Below are positions 16,399 through 25,228 of a stretch of 64,000 nt of DNA, piece after piece (the stretch's first letter is position 1; each line of letters opens with the position of its first letter). The stretch comes from Streptomyces radiopugnans (lineage in GTDB: Bacteria; Actinomycetota; Actinomycetes; Streptomycetales; Streptomycetaceae): NCBI RefSeq assembly GCF_900110735.1, contig NZ_FOET01000003.1, positions 496,001-560,000 on the forward strand, written 5' to 3'. The notes under the pieces are model-generated. The model was given only the letters and a program-made list of their open reading frames with translations. It had not been told where the DNA came from and searched no databases. The translations under genes were made by a program, and so were the position numbers.

Positions 16399-17017
16399 CC
16401 TCAGCAGTCCGCTGACCACAGTCCACCGGTTCACCGTCAAGGGGGACCCGCACCGGTTCGAGCGGGAGTTCCGTGAGCACTCCCAGTACCTGCGCCGCCG
16501 GCGGGACTTCTCCTATCTGGTGACCGTGCGGCTGCTGGACTCCCCGGCCTCCTACGTCCACGTGGGGCACTGGCGGAGTCTGGAGGGCTTCATCGAGACC
16601 GTGCACACCGAGACCTTCCTCGAACACGTGCGGTGCCTGGAGCCCATGGTGGACACCGAGGCCGACCAGGCGGTCAGCGTCGACCGCCTGCTGGTGCGCA
16701 ACGCGCGGCCCGGGCACGACAACGTGGTGCTGCTGTCGTGCACGGTGCTGGGCGAGGTCCGGGAGTTCGAGAAGGAGGCCCGCGAGCTGTCCCGGAGTCT
16801 GGTCCGCACCGAGGGCTTCGGGGGCTTCGACCTGCTGCGCTCGACCTTCCGGCCGCAGCGGTACCTGGGCATGGTGTGGTGGACCGACACCGCCGCCTGC
16901 GACCGGGCCCTGGCCGGGGCCGAGCGCGACGGGGCGTACGACGGGCTGGCCCGGGTGGCGCGATTGAGCGTCGAGCGCACCCGGCACATCGCCTACGAGC
17001 GCGTCCTCACCGGCTGA
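16385..17017 (+). CDS. Antibiotic biosynthesis monooxygenase, tandem ABM domains, 210 aa
   Basis: Two ferredoxin-like ABM domains in one chain (roughly residues 10-100 and 110-205). Each contains a pattern of the VHVGHWRSLEGFIETVHTETFLEHV or MVWWTDTAACDRALAGAERDG type. Relatives (ActVA-ORF6, TcmH, ElmH and fused forms) oxidise anthrones or naphthols to quinones without cofactor. Its ATG overlaps the aromatase gene by 14 bp, so it is translationally coupled. It probably introduces a quinone oxygen, which fits the SoxR-type box on the ABC exporter at 41,152. Confidence 0.85.
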   Translation: MTDRDLSSPLTTVHRFTVKGDPHRFEREFREHSQYLRRRRDFSYLVTVRLLDSPASYVHVGHWRSLEGFIETVHTETFLEHVRCLEPMVDTEADQAVSVDRLLVRNARPGHDNVVLLSCTVLGEVREFEKEARELSRSLVRTEGFGGFDLLRSTFRPQRYLGMVWWTDTAACDRALAGAERDGAYDGLARVARLSVERTRHIAYERVLTG

Positions 17018-17080
17018 GCACGCCGCACCGGTACGGACGGGCCGGGCCCCCGGGGCCCTGCCCGTCCTGCCCGTTCCGCG

Positions 17081-17112
17081 TCCGCGTCCGTTCCGCGAGC
17101 CTCCCTCTAGCC
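17081..17112 (+). promoter_or_regulatory. Weak SARP-type promoter of the carboxylase epsilon gene
   Basis: TCCGCGT (17081-17087) and TCCGCGA (17092-17098) have an 11-bp period. CTAGCC (17107-17112) follows after 8 bp. The heptamers are further from the consensus than in the other sites. Confidence 0.35.
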
Positions 17113-17132
17113 GCGGGGCGCACCCTGCCCGC

Positions 17133-17378
17133 ATGGCCAACGACACACCACAGGCCCTGCTGACCGTCGTACGGGGGAACCCCGACGCGGGAGAGCTGGC
17201 CGCCGTCACCGCCGTACTGCTGGCGCTGTCGGCCCACCGGGACCCGGCGGACGCGGGCGGTCCGCGGGGACCGGAGGCCGCGGCGGACGCCGGCGATCCG
17301 GAGGCGTCCGCGGACCGCGCCGCCTGGTCCGCCGGGCGGGCCGGCTACCGCCCGCCCACGGCATGGTCGCGGGCATGA
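17133..17378 (+). CDS. Acyl-CoA carboxylase epsilon subunit, 81 aa
   Basis: Small epsilon subunit of actinobacterial acetyl/propionyl-CoA carboxylases. The N-terminus LTVVRGNPDAGELAAVTAVLLAL is the family signature, and the C-terminal WSAGRAGYRPPTAWSRA matches the conserved Trp-containing tail. The middle is a low-complexity Ala/Gly/Asp linker. It enhances the activity of a carboxylase made of alpha (biotinylated, not in this window) and beta (29127-30752) subunits. Position within the cluster and the 29-kb partner suggest dedicated malonyl-CoA supply. Confidence 0.85.
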   Translation: MANDTPQALLTVVRGNPDAGELAAVTAVLLALSAHRDPADAGGPRGPEAAADAGDPEASADRAAWSAGRAGYRPPTAWSRA

Positions 17379-17447
17379 CGGGGCGCGGACCCGCCGGGCC
17401 GGGCGGTGCGCCCGGGTCCCCGGAGGCGCCCGCCGGTCCGGGGGATG

Positions 17448-17490
17448 TCGAGCCCGGTTCGAGAGGGTGTTCGTACCTTCCCGGAAGAGT
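17448..17490 (+). promoter_or_regulatory. SARP-type promoter of the FAAL operon
   Basis: TCGAGCC (17448-17454), TCGAGAG (17459-17465) and TTCGTAC (17470-17476) have an 11-bp period. AAGAGT (17485-17490) follows after 8 bp. Confidence 0.7.
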
Positions 17491-17545
17491 CACACAGGCC
17501 GGTGCCGCAGGAGCGGCGGCCATGACGGCACGCGAGGGGGAGGCG

Positions 17546-19300
17546 ATGAACGGTTACCGGAGCTTCACCGATCTCATTCTGTCCAGGGCCCAGGAGACGC
17601 CCGGACGGGCGGCGCTCGTCCTGCTGGACGAGGCCGGTGGCCCCGGCGGCGGACAGACCGCCCGGACCGTCTCCTACGGGGAGCTGGACCGGGAGGCCAG
17701 GTCGCTGGCCGGCTGGCTCCAGGAGCACGGGGCGCGGGGCGAGCGGGTGCTGGTCCTGCAGTCCTGCCGGCGGCTGTTCGCCGTCAGCATGGTGGCCTGC
17801 CTGTACGCGGGGGCCGTCGCGGTCCCCGTACCGCCCGCGGGCGGCCGCCGCCACCACGAGGAGCGGGTGACCGGCATCGCCAAGGACGCCGCCGTGCGGA
17901 TCGCCCTGACCGAGGCCGCCGACGCCCCCGAGGTCTCGCGGCTGCTGGCCCGCGCCGGGTACGGGGACGTCGCCTGCCTGCCGGTGGACGCCGTCCCCGG
18001 TGCGGGGCCGTGGCACAGGCCCGATCTCGGCCCCGACTCCGTGGCCTTCCTCCAGTACACCTCCGGCTCCACCCGCGACCCCCGCGGCGTGGTGGTCACC
18101 CACGGCAACATCATGGCCAACCAGGCGGCGATCGGCCGCGCCCTGCGCACCCGGCCCGGCGACCGGCTGGGCGGCTGGCTGCCCTTCCACCACGACATGG
18201 GGCTGGTGGGCCAGCTCCTGCACCCGCTGTGGCTGGGCGGCACCGCCGTCCTGCTGACCCCCGCCGCCTTCGTCAAGCGGCCGGTGCGCTGGCTGGAGGC
18301 GATCTCCCGGTACGGCGTGCGCGTCAGCGGCGCCCCGGACTTCGCGTACGACCTGTGCCTGCGCCGGATCACCGACGAGCAGCTCGCGGACCTGGACCTG
18401 TCCGGCTGGGAGACCGCCGTCACCGGCGGCGAGCCGGTGTGCGCCGAGACCCTGCGCGCCTTCGCCGAGCGGTTCGCCCCGGCCGGGCTGCGGTCCGAGG
18501 CGCTCACCCCCTGCTACGGGCTGGCCGAGGCCACCCTGCTGGCGACCGGCGCCGTGCGCGGGCCCGGCGGGGAGCCCGCACGGATCGTCGCGGACGCCGC
18601 CGCGCTGGAACGCCACGAACTGCGCGCCCCGGCCCCCGGCGCCGCGCGGCGCACCCTGGTCTCCTGCGGTCCCGCCGCCGACGGCGAACTGCGCGTCGTG
18701 GAGCCCGAGAGCGGCGAGGTGTTGCCCGAGGGCCGCATCGGGGAGATCTGGCTGCGCGGCCCCGGCGTCGCCCGCGGCTACTGGGGCCGCCCGGCGGAGA
18801 CCGCGCTGACCTTCGGCGGACGCACCGCCGACGGGGACGGCGGCCATCTGCGCACCGGGGACCTGGGCACCGTCGTGGACGGCGAGCTGTACGTCACCGG
18901 CCGGCTCAAGGACATGATCGTGGTGGCCGGCCGCAACCTCTACCCGCAGGACCTGGAGCGCACGGTGCAGCGGGTCAGCTCGCTGTTCGGGGCCGCCACC
19001 GCGTTCGCGGTGCCCGGCGAGCGGGACCGGATCGTCGTCGTCCAGGAGCTGCGCGCCCGCGGCCGGTACGACATAGACCTGGCCGCGCTGACCGCGGCGG
19101 TGGGCAACCGCCTGACCGAGGAGTTCGAGGTGCGGCCCGGCGGGGTGCTGCTGGTGCGCCCCGGCACGGTGCGCCGCACCACCAGCGGCAAGGTGGAGCG
19201 CGCCGCGATGCGCGGTCTGTTCCTCCGCGGCGAACTGCGGCCGCTGCACGAGGAGATCCTGCCCGAGGTCAGGGAACTGATGACGGCCGGGGCACGGTGA
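17546..19300 (+). CDS. Fatty acyl-AMP ligase (FAAL), 584 aa
   Basis: Adenylate-forming enzyme of the FAAL group, which activates a carboxylic acid as acyl-AMP and passes it to an ACP. It opens with FTDLILSRAQETPGRAALV. The phosphate-binding loop is YTSGSTRDPRGVVVTHGN, followed by WLPFHHDMGLVG (FAAL hallmark), TPCYGLAEATL, RTGDLG and the hinge GRLKDMIVVAGRNLYPQDLE. Terminal Lys is in TTSGKVERAAM. ATG 17546 follows GAGGGGGAGG; an in-frame ATG at 17522 is possible. The stop overlaps the next start (TGATG). With the dehydrogenase and the ACP-containing protein downstream it forms an acid-activation/oxidation cassette. Confidence 0.93.
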   Translation: MNGYRSFTDLILSRAQETPGRAALVLLDEAGGPGGGQTARTVSYGELDREARSLAGWLQEHGARGERVLVLQSCRRLFAVSMVACLYAGAVAVPVPPAGGRRHHEERVTGIAKDAAVRIALTEAADAPEVSRLLARAGYGDVACLPVDAVPGAGPWHRPDLGPDSVAFLQYTSGSTRDPRGVVVTHGNIMANQAAIGRALRTRPGDRLGGWLPFHHDMGLVGQLLHPLWLGGTAVLLTPAAFVKRPVRWLEAISRYGVRVSGAPDFAYDLCLRRITDEQLADLDLSGWETAVTGGEPVCAETLRAFAERFAPAGLRSEALTPCYGLAEATLLATGAVRGPGGEPARIVADAAALERHELRAPAPGAARRTLVSCGPAADGELRVVEPESGEVLPEGRIGEIWLRGPGVARGYWGRPAETALTFGGRTADGDGGHLRTGDLGTVVDGELYVTGRLKDMIVVAGRNLYPQDLERTVQRVSSLFGAATAFAVPGERDRIVVVQELRARGRYDIDLAALTAAVGNRLTEEFEVRPGGVLLVRPGTVRRTTSGKVERAAMRGLFLRGELRPLHEEILPEVRELMTAGAR

Positions 19301-21039
19301 TGGGGGCGTACGAGGACCGCGCCGACGCGCTGGAGCGCGCCTTCGGCCCGCTGGACGACCCGGCCAACCCGCTGGGCCGGGAGGCGATCCTGGCCGCCGA
19401 CGCGGCGGGCAGGACGCCGGCCGGGGCGGAGGAGGTCCTCGACGCCCACCGCTTCAACGCCGAGTTCGTGCCCGTGGAGCTGGGCGGCGCGCTGTCGCGG
19501 ATGGACGGCCTCGGCCGGGTGCTGCGGCCGGTCTTCCGCCGGGACGCCTCGCTCGGCTTCGGCTACGGGCTCAACTGCTTCTTCGCCGCCGCCCCCGTCT
19601 GGATCGGGGGCAGCGCCCGGCAGCGGGCCGAGGTGGCCGGGCACCTGCTGGAGGGCCGCCGCGTCGCCGTGGTGCGGCACGAGGTGGCGCACGGCAACGA
19701 CTTCGTCCGCGAGGAGTTCACCGCCCGGCCCGCCGCCGGCGGCGGCGGGTTCCTGCTCGACGGCAGTAAGCCGGTGATCGCCAACGCCTCGCGGGCCGCC
19801 GGGCTCGTCGTCTTCGCCCGCACCTCCGAGGGCGGCGGCGGACGCAGCCACTCGGTGCTGCTGCTGGACCGGCCCGGACTGCCCGAGGGGCGGCTGACCG
19901 ACCTCGCCCGGCGTTCCACCAACGGGATGCGCGGCACCGAGTTCGGCGGGCTGCGGGCCACCGGCTGCCCGGTGCCGGCCGGGGCGCTGGTCGGCGGGCT
20001 CGGCGGCGGCTACGAGCTGTCCCTGCGCTCCTCGCTGCTCATCCGGGGCCTGATCCCGTCCATCGTGCTGGCCGGGGCGGACACCGCGCTGCGCACGGTC
20101 GCCCGGTTCGCGGTCCGCCGCCGGGCCGGGGGGCGCTCCCCGCTGGACGTCCAGCACGTGCGCGACGTCCTCACCGGCGCCTTCCTCGACCTGCTGATGA
20201 GCGACTGCCTGGCCCTGGTGGCCACCCGCGGACTGCATCTGATGCCCCGGCAGACCAGCGCGTATGCCGCCGCGGCGGCCTATCTGGCCCCGAAGATCAT
20301 CGCGGAGTCGATGGACGGGATGTCCGCGGTCCTGGGTGAGGAGAGCCTCGCCCGGGACGGCGCGTACGCGATGTTCGCCAAGCAGGTGCGCGACCTGCCC
20401 GTCACCTCGCTGGGCCACGCCGGCAGCGCGGGCCGCCAGGTCAGCCTCCTTCCCCAACTGCCCTTCTTCGCACGGCATGTGTGGTTCACCGACGCCGAGG
20501 CGCCCGCCGCCCTGTTCCGGCTCCACGGCGACCTGCCGCCGCTGGACCCGGCCGGGGCCGCCCTGCTGGGCGACGGCGACCCGCTCGCCGCCACCCTGGT
20601 GGCCACCGACGGCCTGCTGGGCTCCGCGGACCTGCCCGGGGACGTCCCGGGGGACCGGGGGGCGCTCGGCGCGCTCACCCGGACCCTCGTCGCCGAACTG
20701 GGCGAGCTGCGCACGGCCTTCGCCGGGATCGGGGCGGACGACCGCGCCGCCCTGGTCGATCCGCGCAGCTTCGCGCTGGCCGACCGGTACGCCCTGGTGC
20801 TGGCCGCCGCCGCCTGCCTCGGCGTGTGGCGGGAGCAGCGGTCCGGCGCCGGCGGGCCCGCCGGCGCGTTCCTCGCCGATCCCGCCTGGCCCACCGCGGC
20901 CCTCCACCGCCTGTGCCGGCGGCTGGGCCTGCCGCTCCCGGAGCGTCCGGCCGCGTGCGAGAGCCGGGTGCTCGCCGAGGTCCTGGCACGGCTGCACGGA
21001 CGGCGCAGCTACGACCTCTACGGCACGGAACTGGCCTGA
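19300..21039 (+). CDS. Acyl-CoA/acyl-ACP dehydrogenase-like protein, 579 aa
   Basis: Acyl-CoA dehydrogenase fold with a C-terminal extension, giving 579 aa against about 380 for simple family members. Seen: helical N-domain with RFNAEFVPVELGGALSRMDGL, middle domain with VRHEVAHGNDF and LLDGSKPVIANASRAAGLVVFAR, GMRGTEFGGLRATGCPVP, and a C-domain with LHLMPRQTSAYAAAAAYLAPKIIAESMDGMSAVLG. Placed between a FAAL and an ACP-bearing protein, it most likely desaturates an acyl-ACP alpha-beta, for example giving a 2-enoyl or tigloyl-like group. The start overlaps the FAAL stop, so the two are coupled. Catalytic base not assigned with confidence. Confidence 0.85.
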   Translation: MGAYEDRADALERAFGPLDDPANPLGREAILAADAAGRTPAGAEEVLDAHRFNAEFVPVELGGALSRMDGLGRVLRPVFRRDASLGFGYGLNCFFAAAPVWIGGSARQRAEVAGHLLEGRRVAVVRHEVAHGNDFVREEFTARPAAGGGGFLLDGSKPVIANASRAAGLVVFARTSEGGGGRSHSVLLLDRPGLPEGRLTDLARRSTNGMRGTEFGGLRATGCPVPAGALVGGLGGGYELSLRSSLLIRGLIPSIVLAGADTALRTVARFAVRRRAGGRSPLDVQHVRDVLTGAFLDLLMSDCLALVATRGLHLMPRQTSAYAAAAAYLAPKIIAESMDGMSAVLGEESLARDGAYAMFAKQVRDLPVTSLGHAGSAGRQVSLLPQLPFFARHVWFTDAEAPAALFRLHGDLPPLDPAGAALLGDGDPLAATLVATDGLLGSADLPGDVPGDRGALGALTRTLVAELGELRTAFAGIGADDRAALVDPRSFALADRYALVLAAAACLGVWREQRSGAGGPAGAFLADPAWPTAALHRLCRRLGLPLPERPAACESRVLAEVLARLHGRRSYDLYGTELA

Positions 21040-21086
21040 CCGCCCCCCGCGCCATCCCCCTTCGAGCCGCTGACAAGGAGCGCGAG

Positions 21087-22328
21087 ATGTCCGTACCCCC
21101 CCGCCGGGTGCGCGAGCAGGCGTACGCGGACTGGCTGACGGAGCGCCTGGCCCACTACCTCGGCCGGCCGGTGGAGGAGGCCGTGTCGTTCACCGAGCAC
21201 GGCCTGGACTCCGTGGCCGCGCTCAGCCTCTACGGCGACATCGAGGAGAGGTTCGGCCCGCTGATCGACCCCACCGACGTCTGGGCGTACCCGACCGTGC
21301 GCGCCCTGGCGCGGTACCTGGCGCTGCGGGACCCCCGGCCCGGCGGGGACGGCCGGGTGCGCGCGGCGTTCGTCTTCACCGGGCAGGGCTCCCAGCACCC
21401 CGGCATGACCGCCGGCCTGTACCTGCACTCCACGGGCTACCGCACGCATCTGGACGAGGCGGCCGACGCGCTGCTGCCCTACACCGGCCTGTCGGTCGTC
21501 GACCTGATCCTCAGCGGCGACGCGCGGATCCACCAGACGGCGTTCGCCCAGCCCGCCCTGTTCGCCGTCGAGTACGCCCTGGCCCGCACGCTGGAGGAGT
21601 CGGGGGTGTGCCCGGTGGCGGTGCTGGGCCACGGCATCGGCGAGTTCGCCGCCGCCACCGCCGCCGGGGCGCTGACGCTGGAGGCCGCCGCCCAACTGGT
21701 GGCGCTGCGGGGGGCTTTCATGCAGTACCTGCCCTCCGGCGGGGGGATGACGGCCACCTGCGCCCCCGCCTACGAGGCCGCCGAGCTGCTGTCCGACGAG
21801 CCCGGGGTGAGCATCGGAGCGGTCAACGCGGCGAAGGCCACCGTGCTGTCGGGTGAACTCGCCGGTCTGGAGCGGGTCCAGGAGAAGCTGGCCGCGCGCG
21901 GTATCGCCGCCACCCCGCTGAAGGTCACGCACGCCTTCCACTCCCCGCTGATGGCGCCGGTCCTGCCGCGGTTCGAGCAGGTGGCCCGGAGGCTGCCCGG
22001 CGGCGCGCCGCGGGTGCCGTTCTACTCCACGGTGCGGGGCGGCTACACCGGCGAGCCGCTCTACGCCCCCTACTGGTCCCTCCAGATCACCTCCACGGTG
22101 CGGTTCGCCGACGCCGCCCGGCAGCTGCTCGCCCAGCAGACCCCGACCCATGTCGTCGAGATCGGCCCCAAGGCGGTCCTCACCCCCTTCGTACGGCGCA
22201 TGGGCGGCAGCCGGGGGCCGGCCTGCCTGGCCGTGTGCCGCGGGCCGGAGAGCAACGCGGTGGACCTCGCCGGAGTGCTGTCCGAGCTGGACGCCGGTCC
22301 GCTCTCCGCGTCCCTGGCGGAGGGCTGA
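21087..22328 (+). CDS. ACP-AT didomain with Gly replacing the AT nucleophile Ser, 413 aa
   Basis: Residues about 10-75 are an ACP with the phosphopantetheine site in HGLDSVAALS (Ser42). Residues about 90-390 are an acyltransferase domain: FVFTGQGSQHPGM, FAQPALFAVEYALA, then the nucleophile elbow LGHGIGEFAAA, where GHSxG is expected. Gly183 (codon GGC) replaces Ser. AFHSPLM with the catalytic His is intact, as is the VEIGPKAVLTPFVRRM end. The gene has a good AAGGAG site and intact frame, so it is not an obvious pseudogene. The ACP is probably loaded by the FAAL. The AT half cannot form the normal acyl-Ser, so a docking, gating or non-covalent role is likely. Confidence 0.9.
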   Translation: MSVPPRRVREQAYADWLTERLAHYLGRPVEEAVSFTEHGLDSVAALSLYGDIEERFGPLIDPTDVWAYPTVRALARYLALRDPRPGGDGRVRAAFVFTGQGSQHPGMTAGLYLHSTGYRTHLDEAADALLPYTGLSVVDLILSGDARIHQTAFAQPALFAVEYALARTLEESGVCPVAVLGHGIGEFAAATAAGALTLEAAAQLVALRGAFMQYLPSGGGMTATCAPAYEAAELLSDEPGVSIGAVNAAKATVLSGELAGLERVQEKLAARGIAATPLKVTHAFHSPLMAPVLPRFEQVARRLPGGAPRVPFYSTVRGGYTGEPLYAPYWSLQITSTVRFADAARQLLAQQTPTHVVEIGPKAVLTPFVRRMGGSRGPACLAVCRGPESNAVDLAGVLSELDAGPLSASLAEG

Positions 22329-22329
22329 G

Positions 22330-23250
22330 ATGGCGCCTTCCGCGGAGGCCGCGGGAAGCGGGGAGCACGGGGGAGGGGCGCCGGTCATCCTGAAGGCCGC
22401 GGGCCCCCGCGGCCCCTGGGAAGGGGTCCGCGGGGAACTGGCGCACCGGGGGAGCGCGGTGGTGACCGGACGGCTGCCCGACTGGCGGCTGCCGGGCGGG
22501 GAAGCGGCGCTGCGCCGGATGCTGGGCCGGGACTGGCACCGCTACGAGGCGATGCCTCGGCCCCTCATGAAGGAACGTTTCGCCGCGTCCCGGCTGCTGT
22601 TGCGGCATGTGGTCGCCGCGGCGATCGACACGGCTCCGGAGCAGGTGGACCTGGCGTACCAGCCCGGCGGGCGGCCGTATGTGCGAGGCTGCGACCAGAT
22701 CGACGTCAGCCTGAGCCACACCCGCGAGACGCTGGTCGTCGGGATCACCCGCAGGGGCCGGATCGGGGTGGACGTCGAGTCGGCCGACCGCCGGATGGCC
22801 GGCACCGGCTCGGAGTCCCAGGGCTGCACCCCGTACGAGCTGGCCCGGCTGGACGAGGGGGAGGCGGGCGACCGCAACGCCACACTGGTGCGGCTGTGGA
22901 CCCTGAAGGAGGCGTACAGCAAGGCGCTCGGCCAGGGGCTGCGCTTCCGGTTCACCGAGTTCGGCTTCGACCTGGGCGCGGACCGGATCCGGCTGGTGCG
23001 GCCCGACGGCACCCCGGCGGGCGGCGGCGAGTGGACGTTCGGCACCGGCGTGCTGGGCGGCGACCGGAACGGCGGCGGGGACGCCGGGGATGCCGGGGAC
23101 GCCGGGGAGTACGTGGTCGGCACCGCCGTGTGCGACTCCGGGTTCGGCGAGGCCTCCGACCTGTCGGTGCGCACCGCCCTGGACGCCGGCCTCCTCGACG
23201 CGCTGCTCGGCGCGGCGGCTCCGCCGGCCGCCCCCGGAGCGCGGGCGTGA
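22330..23250 (+). CDS. Sfp-type 4'-phosphopantetheinyl transferase, 306 aa
   Basis: Transfers phosphopantetheine from CoA to ACPs. Motifs: RFAASRLLLRHVV with the upstream substrate Arg, IDVSLSHTRETLVVGI, the Mg-binding IGVDVESADRR, and WTLKEAYSKALGQGLRF. It is longer than usual (about 220-250 aa). Part of the extra is a low-complexity GGDAGDAGDAG stretch from a 9-bp repeat near 23,077-23,110. ATG 22330 overlaps GGAGGGCTGAG of the preceding stop, so it is the last gene of the FAAL operon. Candidate partners are the ACP at 33683 and the ACP-AT at 21087. Confidence 0.93.
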   Translation: MAPSAEAAGSGEHGGGAPVILKAAGPRGPWEGVRGELAHRGSAVVTGRLPDWRLPGGEAALRRMLGRDWHRYEAMPRPLMKERFAASRLLLRHVVAAAIDTAPEQVDLAYQPGGRPYVRGCDQIDVSLSHTRETLVVGITRRGRIGVDVESADRRMAGTGSESQGCTPYELARLDEGEAGDRNATLVRLWTLKEAYSKALGQGLRFRFTEFGFDLGADRIRLVRPDGTPAGGGEWTFGTGVLGGDRNGGGDAGDAGDAGEYVVGTAVCDSGFGEASDLSVRTALDAGLLDALLGAAAPPAAPGARA

Positions 23251-23276
23251 ACGGCCGCTCCCCGGGGCGCGCGGCT

Positions 23277-23891
23277 TCAGGGGATCCAGCCGGCCTCCTC
23301 GGCGATCCGCACGGCGTCGATGCGGTTGCGGGCGTTGAGCTTGGCGACGATGGTCGTCAGGTAGTTGCGGACGGTCCCCTTGGACAGGTAGAGGGTGCCG
23401 GCGATCTCGGCGGCGTCGGCACCCTGCGCGGCGAGCCGCAGCACCTCCAGCTCCCTCGGGGAGAGGGGGTTGTCGGGGCAGTCCCAGGCGGACAGGGCCA
23501 GCTGGGGGTCGATGACGCGCTGGCCCTGGGACACGGAGCGCACGGCGTGGGCGAGCCGGTCGGAGGGGGCGTCCTTCAGCAGGAACCCGGTGACGTGCGC
23601 GGCCAGGGCCCGGCGCAGGGTGCCCGGGCGGCCCAGGCTGGTGAGGATCAGGGTCCGGCAGCCGGGAAGCCGCTCGTGCAGCTCGGCCGCCGCCGTGAGT
23701 CCGTCGACACCGGGGAGGTCGACGTCCAGGACGGCCACGTCGGGCCGGGTCTCCAGGGCGCGTTCCACGACGACGTCCCCGCGGTCCACGGCGGCCACGA
23801 CGCTGAAGTCGGGTTCCAGCTCCAGCAGGGCGACCAGCGCCCCTCTGATCATGTGCACATCCTCGGCGAGCAGGATCTTCACCGACAGCAT
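23277..23891 (-). CDS. LuxR/NarL-family response regulator, 204 aa
   Basis: Receiver domain with phospho-acceptor Asp56 (VAVLDVDLPGVDG), acidic ED at 10-11 and conserved Lys in LLKD. It is followed by a LuxR HTH (LSPRELEVLRLAAQGADAAEIAGTLYLSKGTVRNYLTTIVAKL). ATG at 23891 after GGGGGG; a GTG 9 bp further in is the alternative. It lies 49 bp downstream of the histidine kinase on the same strand. Direct repeats in the kinase promoter (25229-25277) may be its operator. It points away from the PPTase with only a 26-bp convergent gap. Confidence 0.92.
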   Translation of the reverse strand: MLSVKILLAEDVHMIRGALVALLELEPDFSVVAAVDRGDVVVERALETRPDVAVLDVDLPGVDGLTAAAELHERLPGCRTLILTSLGRPGTLRRALAAHVTGFLLKDAPSDRLAHAVRSVSQGQRVIDPQLALSAWDCPDNPLSPRELEVLRLAAQGADAAEIAGTLYLSKGTVRNYLTTIVAKLNARNRIDAVRIAEEAGWIP

Positions 23892-23940
23892 TGGCCCCCC
23901 AGACCAAGATGGTGTCCGGCCCCGGACCGGAACGCTCGTG

Positions 23941-25206
23941 TCAGGCCGCGGATCTCGCGGCGTCCGCCGTGCCCAGCCCCCCGGCCTCCGGCGTGTGCGC
24001 CGCCGCGGCGGGGTGCGCGGGCGCCCGGGCGACGAGGTGGAACCGGCCGTCCTCGCGGACACCCGCCTCCACCCCGCCGCCGATCGCCGCGAGCCGGGTG
24101 CGGAGGTTGCCCAGACCGCTGCCGCTGTGCGGGGAGCGGTCCGGGCGCTGCCCGGCCACCCCGTCGTTCACCAGACGGAGCACCACCGTCTCTCCGTCGG
24201 ACTCGACCGAGATCACGCAGGTCTGGGCCTTGCTGTGGCGGAGGATGTTGGTGACGCCCTCCCGCAGCGACGTCGCGAGCACGGTGTCGGTGACCGGGTG
24301 CAGCCGGCCGCAGGAGACGTCCGTCTCCGCCCGGATGTCGGCCGTCGCGAGGATGGCGGCGGCCGACTCCGCCTCCGCGGCCAGCGACATGTCGCGGTAG
24401 CCGCTGGCGACCAGCCGTACGTCCGACAGCGCCTGCCGGGAGACCTCCAGGACGGAGGCGATCTCCTCACGCGCCCGGTCGGGCCGGGAGTGCACCAGGC
24501 GGTAGATCAGCTCGCTCTTGAGCGTGATGGCCGACAGGCTGTACCCCAGCAGGTCGTGCAGGTCGCGGGCGAACCGCAGGCGCTCCTCGGTGACCGCCAT
24601 CCGGGCCATCTCCGCCCGCGAGGCCTGGACCTCGGCCACCAGGTCGCTCAGCCTCGCCGTCCCGTAGAGGATCAGCCCCGCCATCATGGTCGAGGTCGTC
24701 AGGTAGGCGATCGTCACCCAGTCCAGACCGGCCGAGGCGGTCATGGCCAGCATGGTGCACGCGATCACGGCGTAGGAGGGCCAGGCCACCCGGCCGGGCA
24801 GCAGGAGCAGCATCGAACCGGCCAGCGGGCCGGCCATGCTCCCCCAGTTGAGGCCGAAGAAGAGGAACGGCAGGTAGGTCAGCACGGCCTGCGCCAGCAG
24901 GGTCGCGCAGCGCCGCCTCAAGGGCCAGTGCTGTGCCCGGGGGGATATGTGGAGGAACTGGAAGACGAAGACCGCGGCCACACACCCCAGGCACAGCAGC
25001 ACCTGGCTCCGCTCGGCGCCGCTGCGCAGGACGTTGAGCAGCGAGATCCCCGAGTAGTACACCAGCGTGGCGACCGCGATGGTCCTGGCCAGCTTCGGTG
25101 CGGGCAGTTCCCGGTGGCGCGCCTGCGACCACCGTGAATACGTGCTCCGGGCCCCCGCTTGAGCGGGAGCCCGGAGGGAGGAGGCGCTGTCCGGGGTGTC
25201 TTGCAC
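23941..25206 (-). CDS. NarL-type sensor histidine kinase, 421 aa
   Basis: Membrane sensor of the DesK/NarL class: about five hydrophobic segments between residues 45 and 185. These lead into a HisKA_3 dimerisation region with the phospho-acceptor His217 (FARDLHDLLGYSLSAI) and a HATPase domain (REGVTNILRHSKA, LRLVNDGVAG, GSGLGNLRTRL). GTG at 25206 follows GAGGAG. No large extracellular sensor domain, so the signal is probably membrane-borne. Paired with the regulator at 23891. Its position between PKS genes and the RiPP locus suggests it tunes one of them. Confidence 0.9.
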   Translation of the reverse strand: MQDTPDSASSLRAPAQAGARSTYSRWSQARHRELPAPKLARTIAVATLVYYSGISLLNVLRSGAERSQVLLCLGCVAAVFVFQFLHISPRAQHWPLRRRCATLLAQAVLTYLPFLFFGLNWGSMAGPLAGSMLLLLPGRVAWPSYAVIACTMLAMTASAGLDWVTIAYLTTSTMMAGLILYGTARLSDLVAEVQASRAEMARMAVTEERLRFARDLHDLLGYSLSAITLKSELIYRLVHSRPDRAREEIASVLEVSRQALSDVRLVASGYRDMSLAAEAESAAAILATADIRAETDVSCGRLHPVTDTVLATSLREGVTNILRHSKAQTCVISVESDGETVVLRLVNDGVAGQRPDRSPHSGSGLGNLRTRLAAIGGGVEAGVREDGRFHLVARAPAHPAAAAHTPEAGGLGTADAARSAA

Positions 25207-25228
25207 CTGGCTGCTCCTCGGTCAGAAG

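Noticed and set aside
22330..23250. GGDAGDAGDAG repeat in the PPTase as a CRISPR-like or mobile repeat
   Set aside because: Only a short in-frame 9-bp microsatellite.
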